Positions 26,039-37,611 of a stretch of DNA of 64,000 bases are shown here, one piece after another. Origin of the DNA: Corynebacterium pseudokroppenstedtii (lineage in GTDB: Bacteria > Actinomycetota > Actinomycetes > Mycobacteriales > Mycobacteriaceae); contig NZ_JAEUWU010000004.1 in NCBI RefSeq assembly GCF_019754945.1, positions 248,001 to 312,000 of the forward strand, read 5' to 3'. Numbering within the stretch: the stretch's first letter is position 1; each line of letters opens with the position of its first letter. Below the pieces are notes generated by a model. It was given only the letters and a program-made list of their open reading frames with translations. It was not told the DNA's origin and did not search any database. A program made the position numbers and the translations under genes.

Positions 26039-26094
26039 CCCCTCACGGTGGTCAATCATTTCTCCGCGAATGTGGCTCCACCGTGAGGGGTTTT
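26039..26094 (+). terminator. Terminator closing the small-protein locus
   Basis: 13-bp arms CCCCTCACGGTGG / CCACCGTGAGGGG with a 26-base loop, then TTTT. Confidence 0.7.
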
Positions 26095-26149
26095 GCGTGC
26101 ACATAGGGGTAATACGACAGAAGGCGGTGCGGACAGAATCCTAGAGCCC

Positions 26150-26273
26150 AAAAGTGCGTGGGAATATGCGTCCCAAAATAAAAGTGCGGGGGTATATGGT
26201 CGATTTTCGGCCATTTTTCTGGCATATTCCCCCGCAGTTTTCACAACCGACCCTGATATACCCCAGCAGTTTT
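26150..26273. repeat. Dispersed structured repeat, copy B
   Basis: Two direct units (26150-26167 and 26180-26197, AAAAGTGCGGGGGTATAT type) and two inverted units (26224-26241 and 26256-26273). The spacer ATTTTCGGCCATTTTTC is shared with copy A at 14424-14547. The core 26180-26273 aligns with 14455-14547 at roughly 80-90% identity by eye. Confidence 0.7.
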
Positions 26274-26340
26274 CCGGCATACGGACACATTTTCTGTCGT
26301 AAAACCCGCATATAGCACTAAAAGCGCTAACAAAGTACTA

Positions 26341-26395
26341 AGCGCCTCAATGGTCGGAATGATCAGGACAGAATCCCGATCTCCATTGAGGCGCT
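26341..26395 (-). terminator. Terminator downstream of ohr
   Basis: 13-bp arms AGCGCCTCAATGG / CCATTGAGGCGCT with a 29-base loop; a TTT lies beyond it on the minus strand. Confidence 0.55.
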
Positions 26396-26449
26396 GTGGC
26401 ATTGCCACACTTGTGGTGGCTTTCTGTTACTCAGCTGCTGCTTTCAGTG

Positions 26450-26881
26450 TTACTTCGCGTGCGCAGTAACACTTGTCTCACTATCGCCACGGAACGCCTT
26501 GGAATACGGGCACATCGCGTCGGCCTTCTCCGCGAAATCTTTCGCTTGATCCTCAGAAACACCGAAGATGGTGACATCTAAAGCAGCCTTAATCCTGAAA
26601 CCGCCGTCGTTCTCATCTTTCACCAACGAGCACTCGACGGTGACCTCTGGGGCTTTGTCCAGATCAGCGCCGCCCTGCTTAGCGATCAACTGAAGTGCGC
26701 TATTGAAGCACGCGGCCCATCCGGCAGCAACCAACTGCTCGGGGTTCGTTCCTTCACCAGATCCGCCCATCGCCTTCGGCGGGCGAACATCCAGATCAAT
26801 ATGACCATCGTCGCTAGCTACATGACCATCACGGCCGCCACCTGTAGAGGTCACGCGTGCGGTGTACAAAGCATCAGACAT
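26450..26881 (-). CDS. ohr: Organic hydroperoxide resistance protein (Ohr/OsmC family)
   Basis: A 143-residue thiol peroxidase that reduces organic hydroperoxides with lipoyl or similar thiols. The start is ATG 26881 behind GGAG; the longer frame adds 24 non-homologous residues. Cysteines sit at Cys58 (AACFNSAL) and Cys124 (CPYSKAF), the reactive pair of Ohr. It lies next to katA on the same strand, forming an oxidative stress group. No OhrR/MarR gene is adjacent. Confidence 0.9.
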   Translation of the reverse strand: MSDALYTARVTSTGGGRDGHVASDDGHIDLDVRPPKAMGGSGEGTNPEQLVAAGWAACFNSALQLIAKQGGADLDKAPEVTVECSLVKDENDGGFRIKAALDVTIFGVSEDQAKDFAEKADAMCPYSKAFRGDSETSVTAHAK

Positions 26882-27025
26882 AAAAACTCCTAACTTCATC
26901 GTGAGTACGAAACACCTCCCACGGTACGCGGAAACCCCGATCCCTTCACCCATGTGAAAACGGACCGGGGTTATTGCGGCAGGGATACTGTGAGTTATGT
27001 CTACATCGATGTCCCTATTCCGACA

Positions 27026-28684
27026 TCATTGCTTCGACGCGGTAAAACGCTTTTCGACTTCTGCGCCCAACCACTCGTCAACGTGGGTCCAGTAATTGAA
27101 GGCCTGCTGAGCAACCTGGTCTGACACACCGGCCATTGCATCAACAATGTTGGTGGCCAATCGGTCGCGAGCGGCATCGTCCATGACGTTGCGAACTAAG
27201 TCGCCGGCCTGAGAGAAATCGTCGTCCTCCGGGTGACGAACATAGGCACCGCGAGTTAAATCGCCGCCATAGTTGTCGTCCCAGAGGCCCAGTTCTTCAG
27301 CGGCACCTAAGCCAGACTCTTGACCGCGGCCAAAACCGTATTTGGACTCGCCGGGCGCAATGTCGCGTTGTACAGTACCGGTGCCCTCAGCGTCGGTACC
27401 GTCGACGTCCATGTACCCGCCGCCACGCTCAAAGCGGTTCGGGGAATACGTCGGCTCAGAAGCCGGCGGGAAATCGTACACGGCGGCGCCGTCCTTGGCG
27501 TAGCTATTCACCGGGCACACTGGCTTGTTAACCGGGATTTGGTCAGCATTAACACCGAGGCGGTAACGCTTCGCATCGGCGTAAGCGAAGGCCCGGGAGA
27601 GCAGCATCTTGTCCGGTGACAGCCCGATCCCTGGGACCAGGTTCGACGGTTCAAATGCCGCAGACTCAATCTGCGCAAAGAAGTTCTCCGGGTTGCGGTT
27701 CAGCGTGAAGTGCCCCACCGGAATCAGCGGATAATCTTTCTGGCTCCACGTCTTCGTCAAATCGAACGGGTTGACTTTGTAGCCAGCGGCTTCCTCCAAG
27801 GGCATGATCTGCACCTTGACGTCCCACGTCGGGTAGTCACCGCGCTCAATCGCGGCATACAGATCCTCACGATGGCTATCAGCATCTTCGCCGACCAGCT
27901 TCGCAGCTTCCTCGTCGGTCAGGAAATCCCACCCCTGGCGCGTCTTGAAGTGGTACTTGATCCAGAACCGCTCCCCTTTGGCGTTGATCCACTGATACGT
28001 GTGGGAGCCGAAACCATCCATATTGCGGAAGGTCTTTGGAATTCCCCGGTCGCCCATCAAATAGGTCACCTGGTGTGCGCTCTCTGGGCTGCGGGTCCAA
28101 AAATCCCACCGCATGTCGGCATCAATCGTGCCGCGTCCCGCTAACCGCTTCTGGGAGCGAATGAAGTCCGGAAATTTGATGCCATCGCGGAAGAAGAAGA
28201 CCGGGGTGTTATTGCCAACGAGGTCGTAATTGCCCTCATTGGTGTAGAACTTCAAGGCGAAGCCACGAACATCGCGCCAGGCGTCCGGGCTACCTTTCTC
28301 TCCAGCGACGGTCGAAAAGCGAGCGAGCATCGGGGTGACGCGCCCCGGCTGGAACAGGTCCGCCTTCGTGTACTGAGATACGTCTTCCGTGATAGTGAGC
28401 TCACCGAATGCGCCTGACCCTTTCGCGTGGACGACACGCTCTGGGATCCGCTCACGGTTGAAGTGCGCCAACTTTTCCACCAGCGACACATCGTGCAAGG
28501 CGATGGGGCCTTCACGGCCGACGGTCACGCTATGTTCCTCAGATGCGTTCGGAGCGCCGTTGACCCGGGTTGAGATGCTCCGACCATCGGCTTGCGGGGC
28601 ACCATGGCCTGTGACGGGGCACATTCCGCGTCGTGCAACATCGTCTGAGGTAAAACGCTGATCGTGCGAACTATCGTTCGACAT
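27026..28684 (-). CDS. katA: Monofunctional haem catalase
   Basis: A 552-residue clade-type catalase. The distal His is in [10 protein letters not shown] (His86), the Asn in [11 protein letters not shown] and the proximal Tyr in [14 protein letters not shown]. The start ATG 28684 follows a strong AGGAGG. It is cytoplasmic and decomposes hydrogen peroxide. It is longer than typical small-subunit catalases, with an extended C-terminus of about 70 residues. In corynebacteria katA lies next to sigC, as here, transcribed divergently from it. Confidence 0.95.
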   Translation of the reverse strand: MSNDSSHDQRFTSDDVARRGMCPVTGHGAPQADGRSISTRVNGAPNASEEHSVTVGREGPIALHDVSLVEKLAHFNRERIPERVVHAKGSGAFGELTITEDVSQYTKADLFQPGRVTPMLARFSTVAGEKGSPDAWRDVRGFALKFYTNEGNYDLVGNNTPVFFFRDGIKFPDFIRSQKRLAGRGTIDADMRWDFWTRSPESAHQVTYLMGDRGIPKTFRNMDGFGSHTYQWINAKGERFWIKYHFKTRQGWDFLTDEEAAKLVGEDADSHREDLYAAIERGDYPTWDVKVQIMPLEEAAGYKVNPFDLTKTWSQKDYPLIPVGHFTLNRNPENFFAQIESAAFEPSNLVPGIGLSPDKMLLSRAFAYADAKRYRLGVNADQIPVNKPVCPVNSYAKDGAAVYDFPPASEPTYSPNRFERGGGYMDVDGTDAEGTGTVQRDIAPGESKYGFGRGQESGLGAAEELGLWDDNYGGDLTRGAYVRHPEDDDFSQAGDLVRNVMDDAARDRLATNIVDAMAGVSDQVAQQAFNYWTHVDEWLGAEVEKRFTASKQ

Positions 28685-28887
28685 GGATCCTCCTTCTCGT
28701 GTGGTGAGCTCATTTCGTCGTCATTCAGGGGTATAGAGCCCACCAGTGGTGCGTATGTTTTAACTCTACCCTATTAAAGTTCTTTCCGTCTAGAGGTTTT
28801 TAAGATTAATAGAGGGCTGGGCCCATAGCCTTCCTGCCGACCCCTGGTAGAGGTGAATTTCTCCATCAAATTGGTAAGGTGAATACC

Positions 28888-29496
28888 GTGACAAGACAAG
28901 ACGAGGACGACACACGCGTCACAGCATTAGCTCTCCGTGCTGGCCAGGGGGATAGAGCCGCACTCACCGAGTTCATCCGACGCACCCAAAAAGACGTCTG
29001 GCGTCTCCTTGCTCACCTTGCCGACACTGACCGCGCCGACGACCTCACTCAAGAGACCTACCTGCGCATCATCTCTGCATTGCCGACGTTTGCGGGCCGA
29101 TCGAGTGCGCGCACGTGGCTGCTCTCTGTTGCGCGACGGGTGTGGGTCGATAGCGTTCGGCATGATATGGCTCGGCCTCGCTCCACCGGTACAGAATGGG
29201 AAACTGTGGCTGATCAGCACACGGCGACGAATACTGCCGCCAGCAGTTCCTGGTCGGACTGGGTCGACGTGCAGCTCCTGATGGAGAATTTGGATCCGGA
29301 CCGTCGAGAAGCGCTCATCCTGACTCAGGTCTTGGGATATACCTACGACGAAGCAGCGACAATCGTTGGAGTTCGCGTGGGAACGATACGGTCACGGGTC
29401 GCCCGGGCACGTGCTGACCTCATCGACGCAACATCAAACCACGCAGCGAAAAAACACCGTCACCTCAGCGCTGTGCAGGAACGGGCACACGGGTAA
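28888..29496 (+). CDS. sigC: ECF sigma factor SigC
   Basis: An ECF sigma factor of about 202 residues. Region 2 is visible as DDLTQETYLRIISALPTFAG and WLLSVARRVWVDSVR, region 4 as LTQVLGYTYDEAATIVGVRV followed by GTIRSRVARAR. Two GTG starts are possible (28879 and 28888); the second is better spaced from TAAGG. No anti-sigma factor gene is adjacent. In C. glutamicum the syntenic SigC controls respiratory (cytochrome) genes. It is convergent with asd. Confidence 0.85.
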   Translation: MTRQDEDDTRVTALALRAGQGDRAALTEFIRRTQKDVWRLLAHLADTDRADDLTQETYLRIISALPTFAGRSSARTWLLSVARRVWVDSVRHDMARPRSTGTEWETVADQHTATNTAASSSWSDWVDVQLLMENLDPDRREALILTQVLGYTYDEAATIVGVRVGTIRSRVARARADLIDATSNHAAKKHRHLSAVQERAHG

Positions 29497-29532
29497 GCCC
29501 TAGCGCTACCCGGTCCGCTAGCAGTATTTGTG

Positions 29533-29555
29533 AAAAGGGGAGCCCCCAGCTCCCC
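29533..29555 (-). terminator. Terminator of asd
   Basis: Stem GGGGAGC / GCTCCCC with a 5-base loop, followed on the minus strand by TTTT. Confidence 0.8.
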
Positions 29556-29577
29556 CGAACCTTGCTCCCCCAGCTCT

Positions 29578-30675
<1,098 letters not shown>

Positions 30676-30710
30676 CTAGGCCAGGTGAAACCTAGCAGTG
30701 AAACTCCAGC

Positions 30711-32075
30711 TTAGCGCCCTGTTCCAGCATAAACAACGGCTTCTTCGTCACCGCCCAGAGCAAACCGCTCGTGCAAGGCGCGGGTCGCTTTCTCCAGATC
30801 CGAATCACGAATCAGCACAGAAATACGGATTTCCGACGTGGAAATGAGCTCGATGTTCACACCAGCGTCACGGAGCGCTTCACAAAAATCAGCCGTGACA
30901 CCGGGATGCGACTTCATTCCTGCACCCACCAACGACACCTTGCCGACGTGATCGTCAAACAAAACGCGTGGCTGGGCCGTCGCTGCGGACTCGGAGGCCC
31001 CGGACCCCGGCTGCATCGAGGCCTTCGCCGCGTCGGCTGGAGTATCGGAGACAGGCACCGTCGGGTTCTCATCCCGCGGCACTTCACACAGCTTCTTCAG
31101 CATTTCCACCGCGCGTGAGGCGTCGGCACGCGGACAAGTAAATGTGATGTCAGTCTTGTTATCGGCAAGGGACGACACATTCTGCAGCACCATATCGATG
31201 TTGATCTCTGCATCAGAGACGGCGCGGAAAATACGGGCCGCTTCCCCGGGTGTATCCGGAATACCTAGAACGGTGATTTTCGCTTCTGATTTGTCGGTGG
31301 CCACACCGGTAAGTACTGCTTCTTCCACGGGAATATCCTCCATTGAGCCGGTAACTAAAGTGCCTGGATCTGTGCTATACGATGACCGAACACGCATGGG
31401 AACATTGAACGCGCGCGCATATTCCACACTGCGCAAAACAAGGATCTTGGAGCCGACGGCAGCAAGCTCCAGCATTTCTTCAAAACTGATAGTGTCGAGC
31501 TTTCGCGCATTGTGCACAATTCGCGGATCCGCGGTGTACACCCCATCGACGTCGGAATAAATCTCACACTCATCCGCGTTCAAGGCCGCAGCGAGAGCAA
31601 CGGCGGTGGTATCCGAACCGCCGCGGCCCAGCGTCGTGACATCTTTGGTCTCACGGTTGACCCCCTGGAAGCCGGCGACCAAACAGATCTTGCCCTCATC
31701 CAGCGCTTCCTGCACACGGCCCGGCGTGACATCCACAATCCGGGCATTCCCGTGGCGCTCCGTCGTCAATACCCCCGCTTGCGAGCCCGTAAAAGACTGG
31801 GCATGCGCGCCCAGGGACTCAATAGCCATGGCTACCAGCGCGTTGGAAATGCGCTCCCCCGCGGTGAGCAGCATGTCCATCTCGCGGGCGGGCGGCACTG
31901 GATTAACCTGTGCTGCAAGATCAAGGAACTCGTCGGTCGTGTCGCCCATTGCGGAGCACACAACAACAACGTCGTGTCCTTTTTTCTTTGTTTCGACGAT
32001 GCGTTCCGCCACTCGACGAATGCGCTCGGCATTCTCAAGGGACGAGCCACCGTACTTCTGGACGATTAGAGCCAC
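30711..32075 (-). CDS. lysC: Aspartokinase with unusual ACT-linker insertion
   Basis: A 454-residue aspartate kinase, longer than C. glutamicum LysC (421). The kinase domain has VQKYGGSSL, the substrate region [15 protein letters not shown] and [12 protein letters not shown]. Two ACT domains follow; residues for feedback control by Lys plus Thr lie around 280-315 ([15 protein letters not shown]). The extra length comes from a 35-40-residue Pro/Ser/Ala-rich linker (about 331-370) between the ACT domains. The internal start used for a beta subunit is known in the family and may exist here. The active site appears intact. Confidence 0.93.
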   Translation of the reverse strand: MALIVQKYGGSSLENAERIRRVAERIVETKKKGHDVVVVCSAMGDTTDEFLDLAAQVNPVPPAREMDMLLTAGERISNALVAMAIESLGAHAQSFTGSQAGVLTTERHGNARIVDVTPGRVQEALDEGKICLVAGFQGVNRETKDVTTLGRGGSDTTAVALAAALNADECEIYSDVDGVYTADPRIVHNARKLDTISFEEMLELAAVGSKILVLRSVEYARAFNVPMRVRSSYSTDPGTLVTGSMEDIPVEEAVLTGVATDKSEAKITVLGIPDTPGEAARIFRAVSDAEINIDMVLQNVSSLADNKTDITFTCPRADASRAVEMLKKLCEVPRDENPTVPVSDTPADAAKASMQPGSGASESAATAQPRVLFDDHVGKVSLVGAGMKSHPGVTADFCEALRDAGVNIELISTSEIRISVLIRDSDLEKATRALHERFALGGDEEAVVYAGTGR

Positions 32076-32205
32076 CGGGTTCTGCCTTTCCTCATCCGTT
32101 CTGGCCTCGTGACGGAACCATCATGAACATGAAACCATCAACAACCGACACGACACGTGTGGCCTTGAGGATACCTCAACTACCGAGCAGCTAAATTTAT
32201 GGGCG

Positions 32206-33054
32206 ATGCATAACAACGCCCTTGCTATCCTTTTCGCCCTCGCCTCCGCGCTGACAATCGCGTGGGGCACTGTCGTTCGTCACCGAATCGCAGAAGAAGT
32301 ACCCAATGACGACGACGGCGGCGCGCCCATTTTAACCGTGATCACCAAACCTCTGTGGTGGGCGGGAACGTTCTGCGCGCTGGGTGGATACGGCCTGCAA
32401 GTCATCGCGTTGGCCTTCGGAACGCTGTTGGTCGTGCAGCCGATTCTGGTGTTATCGCTCATGTTTACGCTCCCGTTGTCCGCGCGGTACGACGGGCGTC
32501 GGGTGTCGTTATCGGAAATGACATGGGCAGGTTTGCTGACGGCTGCGGTGGCCGTTCTGGTGATTCTCGGCCGGCCGATCCCCGGGAATACGCACCCGTC
32601 GTTAATGACGTGGATCCTTGCCGTCGTCACAGGGATAGTGGTGCTCACCGCTATCGACAGATTTGCGTACCGCCAGATTCGGCGTGAGCAGGCGTTGCTC
32701 CTCGGTGTGGTCACGGGTGCCGTGTTCGGCTACGTCGCTGTGTTTTCCAAAGCTGCGATTGACGTTTTTGTCCAAGACGGGATCGTCGGGGGGCTTCTGG
32801 CGTGGCAAACCTATGCACTCATTATCGGAGCGACCATTGGAACGGCGGTCCAGCAGTCGTCCTTCAATGCGGGTGCGCTGAAGAATTCGCTGCCGGCGAT
32901 GACCATCACGGAACCAATCGTCGCGTTTAGTTTGGGTTACATCGTGTTGGGCGAATACTTCCAGGTCCACGGCATGGGGTGGGTAGCCATGGCCATCGCT
33001 CTGGTTGTCATGATCGTGTCCACCACGGTGCTCTCGCGTAAAGGCGTCGATTAG
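32206..33054 (+). CDS. DMT-superfamily permease
   Basis: A 282-residue integral membrane protein with eight to ten TM segments (ALAILFALASALTIAWG, VIALAFGTLLVVQPIL, TEPIVAFSLGYIVLGEYF). It resembles the NIPA/EamA-like DMT permeases found between leuA and lysC in corynebacteria. The substrate is unknown. It is divergent from lysC, with 130 bp between starts that must hold both promoters. The position between amino acid genes suggests, but does not prove, a metabolite exporter role. Confidence 0.8.
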   Translation: MHNNALAILFALASALTIAWGTVVRHRIAEEVPNDDDGGAPILTVITKPLWWAGTFCALGGYGLQVIALAFGTLLVVQPILVLSLMFTLPLSARYDGRRVSLSEMTWAGLLTAAVAVLVILGRPIPGNTHPSLMTWILAVVTGIVVLTAIDRFAYRQIRREQALLLGVVTGAVFGYVAVFSKAAIDVFVQDGIVGGLLAWQTYALIIGATIGTAVQQSSFNAGALKNSLPAMTITEPIVAFSLGYIVLGEYFQVHGMGWVAMAIALVVMIVSTTVLSRKGVD

Positions 33055-33112
33055 TCGGAGATCTATTTCCCATAATCCTTCACACGCGCAGTGACCATGC
33101 TACGGTTTTCAT

Positions 33113-33184
33113 ATGCGTTCTTTGAGCGGAACATCTAGCTGCGCGGCTCTCCTCCTTATGTGCCGCGGCGGGGCCCGGGTATAA
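33113..33184 (+). CDS. leuA leader peptide with three tandem Leu codons
   Basis: A 23-codon frame starting ATG at 33113, with CTC-CTC-CTT at 33149-33157, ending TAA at 33182-33184, 77 bases before leuA. A potential extended -10 (TG-C-TACGGT) sits just upstream at 33098, so the mRNA would begin very near the ATG. Leucine attenuation by leader peptides before leuA has been reported for Actinobacteria. Alternative RNA pairings start in the last codons of this frame. Confidence 0.65.
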   Translation: MRSLSGTSSCAALLLMCRGGARV

Positions 33185-33224
33185 CCGATCGGCTCCCCGT
33201 CGCGGGGTTCGCTGTGCCGGTCGG
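33163..33224 (+). promoter_or_regulatory. Attenuator-like alternative RNA structures upstream of leuA
   Basis: Structure 1 pairs 33163-33173 (CCGCGGCGGGG) with 33195-33205 (CCCCGTCGCGG), 11 bp with one G-U. Structure 2 pairs 33185-33193 with 33216-33224, enclosing a CCCCG/CGGGG stem at 33195-33207. The two are mutually exclusive. A ribosome paused at the Leu codons would cover the left arm of structure 1 and favour structure 2. No long U-run follows, so control of translation or Rho-dependent termination is as likely as an intrinsic terminator. Confidence 0.6.
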
Positions 33225-33231
33225 GACTTGA

Positions 33232-35103
<1,872 letters not shown>

Positions 35104-35163
35104 AGCTGGGGGCAGCGCGGCTGACTTGATGGGCAGCGCGGCTGTGCCGGGCCCCAGGAAAGG

Positions 35164-36771
35164 CTACTTCAGGAGCCGGAGTTTTTGCCCGACGCCGAGG
35201 AGCCTTCCCATGATGGCGGCATAGAGTTTCCGGCTGAGGAAACGCGGGCCGCTGACCGGCATCCCCTGCATCTCCACGATGGTGTGAGACTCCGTGTACT
35301 TCAGCAGCCCCTCCGCCCCGTGCCTGCGGGACATTCCGGAGTCTTTCACGCCGCCGAGAGGGGCGTCGACCGTCGACCATGCCGCCGCATAGCCGTCGTT
35401 AATGTTGACCGTTCCTGCCTCAACACGACGCGCAATGTTCCAAGCCGTGTCGGACGGGCCGACGACGGATGCGTTCAACCCGTAGTTCGTGTCATTTGCC
35501 CGGGCGAGCGCGTCGTCCACGGTGTTGACCTTCTCGACATAAACCACCGGGCCGAAGACTTCGTCGCGCTTGAGTCTCATGTCATCCGACACTCCCTCGA
35601 CCACGGTCGGCTCGTAAAAACACGGGCCGAGATCCGGGCGAGCACGCCCACCTGCGAGGATGCGTGCACCCTTCTCGCGCGCGTCGTCGACAAAAGACTC
35701 CACCGTCGCGAGCTGCTCTTTACTGACCAAGGACCCCATGGTGACGGACCAATCGAAGCCGGCGCCGAGTTTCATGCGGTTGACTTCGGCAATGAAAGCA
35801 CTGACGAAGTCGTCGTACATGTCCTGGACAACGTAGATCCTCTCGATGGACACACAGAGCTGCCCCGAGTTGGAAAAACACGCGTTCACGGCGCATGACG
35901 CCGCCCGGCGCGCGTCGGCATCTCCCGTAATGATCATGGGGTTTTTCCCGCCCAGTTCTGCGGAGAAGCCGACGAGCCGTCGCCCTACTTGTTCGCCCAG
36001 GCGCTGGCCGGTTTTCGTCGATCCGGTGAACATCAGGTAGTCGCACGCGTCGGCAATGGCGGATCCGACGACACGACCTTGGCCGGTGACGATCTGGATG
36101 ACGTCGTCGGGCAGTCCGGCATCCTTGAGCAGCTGTACGCAGATGAGCGAACAAAACGGTGTATCGGAATCAGGCTTGGCCACCACCGTGTTTCCGGCGG
36201 CGATGGCCGCGAGGGCATCGGATATTCCGAGGGTGAGGGGGTAATTCCATGGGGTAATTTGCCCTACCACACCCTTCGGCGAACGATATTCGCGCGCTTT
36301 TCCGAGCACGGGAATGCCGGCTGTCCGTCGGGCGGGACGCATTAGTTTTTCGGCCGCGTTTGCGTAATAGCGGGCGTTATTCGCGACGTCCATCACCTCG
36401 TCGAAGGCGGAGGCGCGGTCCTTCCCCGTTTCCAACTGGATAATGTCGAGTAGGAGGTCACGTTTCTTCAACACGAGGTCGTGGAAGCGCGTGAGTATTC
36501 GTTTGCGCTGATCAAAGGGGGTTTCACGCCATGTTTTCTGCACCTCGCGGGCGCGTCGGAAAGCGTGAGCGACGTCGTCTGTGGTGCCGATACCCACCCA
36601 GCCGACGATTGTGCCGTCCCACGGATTCTCTACGTTGTGCCGTTTTTCGGTGTCAACACTCCCGGTGGCGGTGTTGACGGTGAGGGCACGAAGTTCCGCG
36701 GCGAGATCGTCGGGCAAAGGGCCCTCTAACAGCCGGTCCGGAAGAAACGTAGAACATTTGGGTGCAAACAT
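35164..36771 (-). CDS. Succinate-semialdehyde dehydrogenase (NADP type)
   Basis: A 535-residue aldehyde dehydrogenase. I set the start at MFAPKCSTF (36771); the longer frame would reach 36831 and overlap the divergent SDR. The general base Glu is in FSAELGGKNPMI and the catalytic Cys in NSGQLCVSIERIYV. The features TPWNYPLTLG and VNINDGYAAAWSTVDAPLGG match actinobacterial GabD2-type succinate-semialdehyde dehydrogenases. It oxidises the semialdehyde to succinate, feeding the TCA cycle. No GABA transaminase is adjacent, so another aldehyde substrate is possible. Confidence 0.82.
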   Translation of the reverse strand: MFAPKCSTFLPDRLLEGPLPDDLAAELRALTVNTATGSVDTEKRHNVENPWDGTIVGWVGIGTTDDVAHAFRRAREVQKTWRETPFDQRKRILTRFHDLVLKKRDLLLDIIQLETGKDRASAFDEVMDVANNARYYANAAEKLMRPARRTAGIPVLGKAREYRSPKGVVGQITPWNYPLTLGISDALAAIAAGNTVVAKPDSDTPFCSLICVQLLKDAGLPDDVIQIVTGQGRVVGSAIADACDYLMFTGSTKTGQRLGEQVGRRLVGFSAELGGKNPMIITGDADARRAASCAVNACFSNSGQLCVSIERIYVVQDMYDDFVSAFIAEVNRMKLGAGFDWSVTMGSLVSKEQLATVESFVDDAREKGARILAGGRARPDLGPCFYEPTVVEGVSDDMRLKRDEVFGPVVYVEKVNTVDDALARANDTNYGLNASVVGPSDTAWNIARRVEAGTVNINDGYAAAWSTVDAPLGGVKDSGMSRRHGAEGLLKYTESHTIVEMQGMPVSGPRFLSRKLYAAIMGRLLGVGQKLRLLK

Positions 36772-36818
36772 ATTTCGAAGTGTACGCGAGGGACGACCAA
36801 AAAGGTTAGATTGATCAC

Positions 36819-37601
36819 ATGAGTACTTCACAACGTAAAAGTATTTTTATCTCGGGCGGAGCGTCGGGCATTGGCCGTGAGGTCGCACTCCGATTCCACA
36901 AGGAAGGCTGGATTGTCGGTGTGTACGATATCGACGCCGCTGCCCTCGAGGCACTATCCCGCGATTATCCCGACATCATCACTGGTGAACTCGATGTCAC
37001 CAACTACGAGCAATGGGAAGAGGCGCTGGCAGACTTCACTGCGCACACCGGTGGGCGGCTGGATGTGCTCGATAACAACGCCGGCATCATCGGCGACCAC
37101 GACATCGTCGGCCAGTCCCCCGAAATCATCAAGAAACAGTGCGACATCAACTGCACCGGCGTTATTTACGGAGCACGGGCCGCACATCCGTACCTGTCAC
37201 GCACACCCGGCGCGCACCTGGTCAACATGAGTTCCGCCGCGGCGCTCTACGGCCAACCGCACATCACGCCGTATTCCGCGTCCAAGTTCTTCGTCACGGG
37301 GTTCACTCAGGCGCTGGATCTTGAGTGGAGGAAAAGCAAGATCCGCGTCGTCGCTCTTCAACCGCTGTGGGCGAAAACGGCTCTTGCCGACGTCGATGCA
37401 GCGTCGACGAAGCGGCTCGGGGTGCGGATTACGCCGGAGCAGGTGGCCGAGGTTGTGTGGAAAGCTGTTCACCCAGCGAATGTCTTTGAGCGGCAGCGGC
37501 ATTTTTACTCCGTGTCAGGCCTGGACCTCACATTGCGCTACCTGATCCGCCTTGTTCCGTCATTCGTTACCCGAAACGTCAACAAGTTTGTCGCCGGGTA
37601 G
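36819..37601 (+). CDS. Short-chain dehydrogenase/reductase, substrate unknown
   Basis: A 260-residue classical SDR with GGASGIGREVA, DNNAG, the Ser in NMSSAAALYGQP and the YSASKFFV Tyr-Lys. The C-terminal FVTRNVNKFVAG may contact a membrane. Its start is 47 bp from the divergent dehydrogenase start, so the promoters overlap and co-regulation is likely. Substrate unknown; family members with this pattern act on lipids and steroids as well as small alcohols. Confidence 0.8.
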   Translation: MSTSQRKSIFISGGASGIGREVALRFHKEGWIVGVYDIDAAALEALSRDYPDIITGELDVTNYEQWEEALADFTAHTGGRLDVLDNNAGIIGDHDIVGQSPEIIKKQCDINCTGVIYGARAAHPYLSRTPGAHLVNMSSAAALYGQPHITPYSASKFFVTGFTQALDLEWRKSKIRVVALQPLWAKTALADVDAASTKRLGVRITPEQVAEVVWKAVHPANVFERQRHFYSVSGLDLTLRYLIRLVPSFVTRNVNKFVAG

Positions 37602-37611
37602 CATATCGGGC

